Source: an uncultured Parvimonas sp.
GTDB taxonomy: Bacteria; Bacillota; Clostridia; Tissierellales; Peptoniphilaceae
Direction: 5' to 3'
Assembly (NCBI GenBank): GCA_902470455.1
Contig: CABRGI010000016.1
Span: 1 to 9,594, forward strand
DNA length: 9,594 nt
Positions 7,453-9,594 of this stretch are shown piece after piece. The position numbers and the translations under genes are program-made. The notes beneath the pieces were generated by a model, which was not told where the DNA came from, ran no database searches, and saw only the letters and a program-made list of their open reading frames with translations. Within the stretch, counting starts at the first letter, position 1. Every line of letters starts with the position of its first letter.

Positions 7453-7902
7453 TTAATAAACTTTTTCAAATACTTCACACACCATTGGAGCTTCTTCATA
7501 AAACTCTTTATTTAATTCTCTAAATTCTTTAGTAAAATACTCATCGTGAACCTTTTTCCAATACTCATAACTTCTATCGCCTTCACCTTCGAGCCAAGCG
7601 TGATTAAAAGATATTAAATTATAAGCTAAAATATATACCTCTCTTGTTATTGTAATACATATAGGATCCCCTGACCCATCTAAGATAATATTGTATTCAC
7701 CCACTTTTGGAATTTCTTCATCTTCTTCATAAAGCTCATATGCAGAAGTTGTAGCAGTTTTGATTCCCTTATTGACCAAATCTGCTAACTCATCTGCCAT
7801 TTCTTTAGTATTACCGAAACTCCATGCTTCATATTTTGCATCCATAGGAATATTCTTTTCCTTACAAAAATTTCCCCAATAATCTTTAATTTTATCTGTC
7901 AT
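7453..7902 (-). CDS. ASCH domain-containing protein
   Basis: A 149-residue protein made up almost wholly of an ASCH domain (PUA-like fold, formerly DUF984). Recognisable blocks are the N-terminal 'W.F.....ADELADLV..G.KTATTSAYELYE' (27-59, with K48-T49-A50-T51), the central 'KVGEYNIILDGSGDPICI' (66-83), and the C-terminal 'GEGDRSYEYWKKVHDEYFTKEF' (106-127), which is diagnostic for this subgroup. ASCH proteins are thought to bind RNA or nucleotides. Some members have reported ribonuclease or modified-cytidine amidohydrolase activity, but this protein's substrate is unknown. SD AGGAG is at 7912-7916, nine bases before the ATG. It follows the GNAT gene by 25 bases and is probably the last gene of that unit. 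Confidence 0.88.
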   Translation of the reverse strand: MTDKIKDYWGNFCKEKNIPMDAKYEAWSFGNTKEMADELADLVNKGIKTATTSAYELYEEDEEIPKVGEYNIILDGSGDPICITITREVYILAYNLISFNHAWLEGEGDRSYEYWKKVHDEYFTKEFRELNKEFYEEAPMVCEVFEKVY

Positions 7903-7927
7903 ATTTATTAACTCCTAAAAATGCTGA

Positions 7928-8467
7928 TTATTTTTCAGACAAATCTATCCAATATCTCTCTAAATAAACTTTATCTTTTGGCTCATAAACAGTAGATTCA
8001 TAAATACCTCCATTGTTTATGATTACTCTTTTACTCGCTTCATTTTCTTTTAAACAGATTATTAATATTTTTTTAAATCCCATTACTTTACAAATAGGCA
8101 GAATTTCCTTTAACATCAGAGTTGCATAACCTTTTTTTCTTTCAGAATGACATATCGAATATCCGATATGACCACCATATTTTTCAAAAAATTCGTTTAG
8201 ATAATGTCTTATTTGAATAACACCTATTATTTTATTATCTTCTTCTCTGATAAAGATGAACTGAGTTTGTGGAACATATTCTTTTGGACAGGTATCTTCT
8301 GAGGAAAAATCTTCAACCTGTTTTATCCAGTCAGAAATATTTTCCATTCTTCTTAAAGATAGACAGCCGTCCATATCTCCACCATTTATTATAAATTCTT
8401 CTCTAAAATTTTGTATTTCTTTTTCATATTCCATTGTAGGTTTAATCAATTTAAAATCTTTAGCCAT
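7928..8467 (-). CDS. GNAT family N-acetyltransferase
   Basis: A 179-residue acetyl-CoA-dependent acetyltransferase. Motif A is 'IGYSICHSERKKGYATLMLKEIL' (101-123), with the pyrophosphate-binding R110-K-K-G113-Y-A115. The following strand is FKKILIICLKEN, and motif B is 'EASKRVIINNGGIYES' (143-158). The N-terminal segment 'DMDGCLSLRRMENISDWIKQVED' resembles a common small-molecule acetyltransferase subgroup. The substrate is not predictable. The start at 8467 is preferred because AAGGGTGAT lies just before it. The frame continues to an ATG at 8497, which has no good SD and would add ten residues. It begins 39 bases after the stop of a selenoprotein gene with no terminator between, so the two are likely co-transcribed. 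Confidence 0.88.
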   Translation of the reverse strand: MAKDFKLIKPTMEYEKEIQNFREEFIINGGDMDGCLSLRRMENISDWIKQVEDFSSEDTCPKEYVPQTQFIFIREEDNKIIGVIQIRHYLNEFFEKYGGHIGYSICHSERKKGYATLMLKEILPICKVMGFKKILIICLKENEASKRVIINNGGIYESTVYEPKDKVYLERYWIDLSEK

Positions 8468-8506
8468 ATTATCACCCTTATCTCTAAAATTGGTCATACA
8501 TAATAA

Positions 8507-8782
8507 TTATTTTATAATCGCTATTAAATATTCTAAACCATAAAAATTTGCTGAAGATATTTCAACAAATGCATCTTCAGAAATCTTTCTACTTACATAT
8601 ACATTATATTCATCAACCTCAAAAAAGTCAAAAGCATTTGTATTTTTTGGTATACCAATCGAAACCGACGGTTTTAATTCAGTTGAACAATTTCAGTTAC
8701 TCCAACCTTTTAGTTCAACCATTATATCTCTTTGATTTTCTTTTAAAAGTTTTTTTGCATTATTATTTATAACAACTTTAAT
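8507..8782 (-). CDS. Small selenoprotein, copy 2 (in-frame UGA, AUU start)
   Basis: Reading UGA (8695-8693) as selenocysteine gives a 91-residue protein with U30. It is a paralogue of the gene just upstream: both begin (M/I)K-(I/V)(I/V)I...AK..L, share KG-(C/W)-S-(S/N)-U, then LKP..S.G.P, and have similar length. The start is inferred to be AUU at 8782. It aligns with the initiator Met of copy 1 and sits six bases after a strong SD GGAGGG (8794-8789), and no ATG, GTG or TTG is suitably placed. The redox motif is altered: W27 replaces the Cys four residues before it in copy 1's pattern, while a Cys (C32) follows in U-N-C. Family resemblance is to small HesB/IscA-like (seleno)proteins, which I recall being annotated as 'CC/Se motif family'. 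Function unknown. A stop reading would leave a 29-residue peptide. Confidence 0.8.
8657..8679 (-). promoter_or_regulatory. Candidate bacterial SECIS element, copy 2 gene
   Basis: A 10-bp stem on the minus strand, 8679-8670 with 8666-8657, contains one G-U wobble and one A-C mismatch. It is closed by a GUC loop and starts 13 bases after the UGA. The loop lies about 24-26 bases after the UGA, inside the 16-37 base range usual for bacterial SECIS loops, and it contains a G. It lies within the coding sequence, as expected for bacteria. Confidence 0.55.
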
Positions 8783-8794
8783 AAAAATCCCTCC
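8783..8794 (-). promoter_or_regulatory. Shine-Dalgarno that sets an AUU start
   Basis: GGAGGG (8794-8789) is followed by ATTTTT and then ATT at 8782. The spacing of six bases is ideal for that ATT. The nearest in-frame ATG (residue 21 of the product) has no SD and would remove a conserved N-terminal strand. The in-frame TTG at 8800 lies upstream of the SD. Confidence 0.65.
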
Positions 8795-8798
8795 AAAC

Positions 8799-8826
8799 AA
8801 AAAAAGACTGAATTAACAGTCTTTTT
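8799..8826 (-). terminator. Intrinsic terminator after selenoprotein copy 1
   Basis: A 10-bp stem AAAAAGACTG / CAGTCTTTTT (8817-8826 with 8801-8810) encloses a 6-base loop, and seven T lie at its 3' side on the minus strand. It overlaps the stop codon of copy 1. The SD of copy 2 begins four bases after the T-run, the same close arrangement as at the glmS-HAD junction. Confidence 0.85.
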
Positions 8827-9109
8827 AAACAATTATTCCATTAACTACTAAATTTTCCATAAAAAGAAAACTTATAGTTGAAACAGTAACAGTATCATTG
8901 ACTGCTTTTATACCGTTCATAAGATACACATCAATTCCATCTACATTTTCTAATGTGTACTTATCTACATTTAAAGGTTTACCTAATGAAGCCATTGGTT
9001 TTAAAACAATTCCACTTCAGGAACTACAACCTTTAACATCAACAGTGATGACACTGTTGCTTTTTTTGTTTAAAAAATTCTTTGCTTTTTCATCAATTAT
9101 AATTTTCAT
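8825..9109 (-). CDS. Small selenoprotein, copy 1 (in-frame UGA)
   Basis: From ATG 9109, with SD AGGAG at 9116-9120, the frame runs to UGA at 9019-9017 (codon 31) and on to TAA at 8825, giving 94 residues with selenocysteine U31. The motif is KGCSSUSG, a C-x-x-U redox pair (C28/U31). The N-terminus MKIIIDEKAKNFLN and the small beta-rich body resemble HesB/IscA-like (seleno)proteins. I recall this group as 'CC/Se motif family (seleno)protein', but the exact name should be checked. Evidence that the UGA is read through: the frame downstream stays open for 63 codons, it has no start signal of its own, and it aligns with the same region of the neighbouring paralogue. SelA, SelB, SelC and SelD are not in the window. 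The gene follows an rRNA pseudouridine synthase gene by 62 bases, with a weak terminator between. Confidence 0.85.
8987..9019 (-). promoter_or_regulatory. Candidate bacterial SECIS element, copy 1 gene
   Basis: The stem starts in the UGA itself: UGAAG (9019-9015) pairs with CUUCA (8991-8987). After an internal loop (UGGA / GG), AUUG (9010-9007) pairs with CAAU (8997-8994) around a 9-base A/U-rich loop. The apex lies about 10-19 bases after the UGA, partly within the usual SECIS window. The pairing is modest, and I found it by eye only. Confidence 0.45.
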
Positions 9110-9149
9110 AATACTCTCCTAATGTTCTGATAAGAAAAATATACCCACT

Positions 9150-9170
9150 AAAAAAGTTATTTAACTTTTT
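9150..9170 (-). terminator. Weak intrinsic terminator after the pseudouridine synthase gene
   Basis: An 8-bp stem AAAAAGTT / AACTTTTT (9163-9170 with 9151-9158) has a 4-base loop and a T-run of six on the minus strand. It contains only two G-C pairs, so it may be leaky. It begins two bases after the stop codon of the pseudouridine synthase gene. Confidence 0.5.
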
Positions 9171-9171
9171 A

Positions 9172-9594
9172 TCAAAATATTTTTCTGATTATATTTTTAT
9201 AAATTTCATCCATAGGAGCAAAAAATTCTTTATCATTAAGATAATTTAAATCCCCATCAATATTTCTAAAAATTATTGTTTCAGCATGTAAAAATTGGCT
9301 TCTTAAATCAAAATTATCTCTAAAAAACTTATTAACTTCTGCATTTCCATATTTAATATCTCCAATAATATAAAAACCCTTACTACTTAAATGACTTCTA
9401 ATCTGATGTGTTCTTCCAGTTATAAGTTTTATTTTAAGCAAACTAAAATCATCATTATTTTTTTCGACATAAACTTCTGTTATTGAGTCTTTACCATTTT
9501 TAGAAATAGTAGATTTGTTTTTTTCTTCATCTTTTTCAAGCTTTTCATTAATTACAAAATTTTTCTTAACTTTTCCACTTACAATAGTCTTATA
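9172..9594 (-). CDS. RluA/RluD-family rRNA pseudouridine synthase, C-terminal part
   Basis: This is the last 140 residues of an RNA pseudouridine synthase; the N-terminal half, with the catalytic Asp (HRLDRxTSG motif), lies beyond the right edge. The visible frame is open from 9594 and begins 'YKTIVSGKVKKNFVINEKL', the usual post-catalytic block of RluA-type enzymes. It then runs through an acidic/basic linker and 'SITEVYVEKN' to the diagnostic 'LITGRTHQIRSHLSSKGFYI', GDIKYGN and FLHAETI. It ends at TGA 9174-9172. A shorter frame starting at the TTG at 9441 would cut the domain in two and is not used. The enzyme acts on rRNA in the cytoplasm, but the exact position modified cannot be told from this part. 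UGA serves as a true stop here, close to two genes where it is decoded as selenocysteine. Confidence 0.92.
   Translation of the reverse strand, partial: YKTIVSGKVKKNFVINEKLEKDEEKNKSTISKNGKDSITEVYVEKNNDDFSLLKIKLITGRTHQIRSHLSSKGFYIIGDIKYGNAEVNKFFRDNFDLRSQFLHAETIIFRNIDGDLNYLNDKEFFAPMDEIYKNIIRKIF

Noticed and set aside
8468..8497. 10-codon N-terminal extension of the GNAT protein
   Set aside because: No SD before the ATG at 8497, while AAGGGTGAT precedes the ATG at 8467.
8548..8772. 74-codon open frame on the plus strand
   Set aside because: It is antisense to selenoprotein copy 2, has no SD, and reads as low-complexity hydrophobic/His-rich sequence. It is open only because the real gene is AT-rich.
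8898..9122. 74-codon open frame on the plus strand
   Set aside because: It is antisense to selenoprotein copy 1 and has no SD. The minus-strand frame has an SD, a paralogue and a protein-like sequence.
9121..9150. Promoter before selenoprotein copy 1
   Set aside because: A TATATT-like -10 can be found, but no credible -35 lies at the right distance, and AT-rich spacers give such matches by chance.
1..9594. CRISPR arrays, tRNA or rRNA genes, transposase genes
   Set aside because: No regularly spaced repeats, cloverleaf-like sequences or transposase motifs were seen on either strand.

Overview
The window is AT-rich (about 28-30% G+C by eye). It has strong Shine-Dalgarno (SD) sequences, short intergenic gaps and Firmicutes-type proteins. 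The gene content and the presence of selenocysteine genes suggest a low-GC anaerobic Bacillota of the Peptoniphilaceae/Tissierellia type (Parvimonas- or Peptoniphilus-like). That placement is an inference from composition and protein style, not from a marker gene.

Layout. Positions 2-1639 (+) hold a membrane protein cut off at the left edge. It converges on a minus-strand cluster; the junction (1640-1747) has a bidirectional terminator and a compact GC-rich palindromic element. Reading leftward along the minus strand come glmS (7265-5439, own promoter, terminator at its end), a Cof-type HAD phosphatase (5392-4586), a GspE/PilB/ComGA-like ATPase (4577-3387), a GspF/PilC/ComGB-like membrane protein (3385-2297) and an isochorismatase-fold hydrolase (2275-1748). 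The last four are packed 1 to 21 bases apart and look like one transcription unit. Right of glmS, also on the minus strand, lie an rRNA pseudouridine synthase C-terminus (9594-9172, cut by the right edge), two tandem small genes with in-frame UGA (9109-8825 and 8782-8507), a GNAT acetyltransferase (8467-7928) and an ASCH-domain protein (7902-7453).

The most interesting part is 8507-9109. These are two paralogous selenoprotein genes that ordinary ORF calling misses, because each has a UGA at codon 30 or 31 in the same motif (KG-C/W-S-S/N-U). Protein similarity between the two continues on both sides of the UGA, and a plausible stem-loop follows each UGA at the distance expected for a bacterial SECIS. 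The downstream copy appears to start with AUU and has a rearranged redox motif.

A second point concerns data quality. The exact 13-base Illumina adapter prefix lies inside glmS at 6180-6192. There it replaces, in register, four residues of a well conserved SIS-domain stretch, so this part of the sequence is suspect.

The secretion/pilus pair gspE-gspF has no pilin or prepilin peptidase beside it and is co-transcribed with unrelated metabolic genes. Its partners must lie elsewhere if the machine works.
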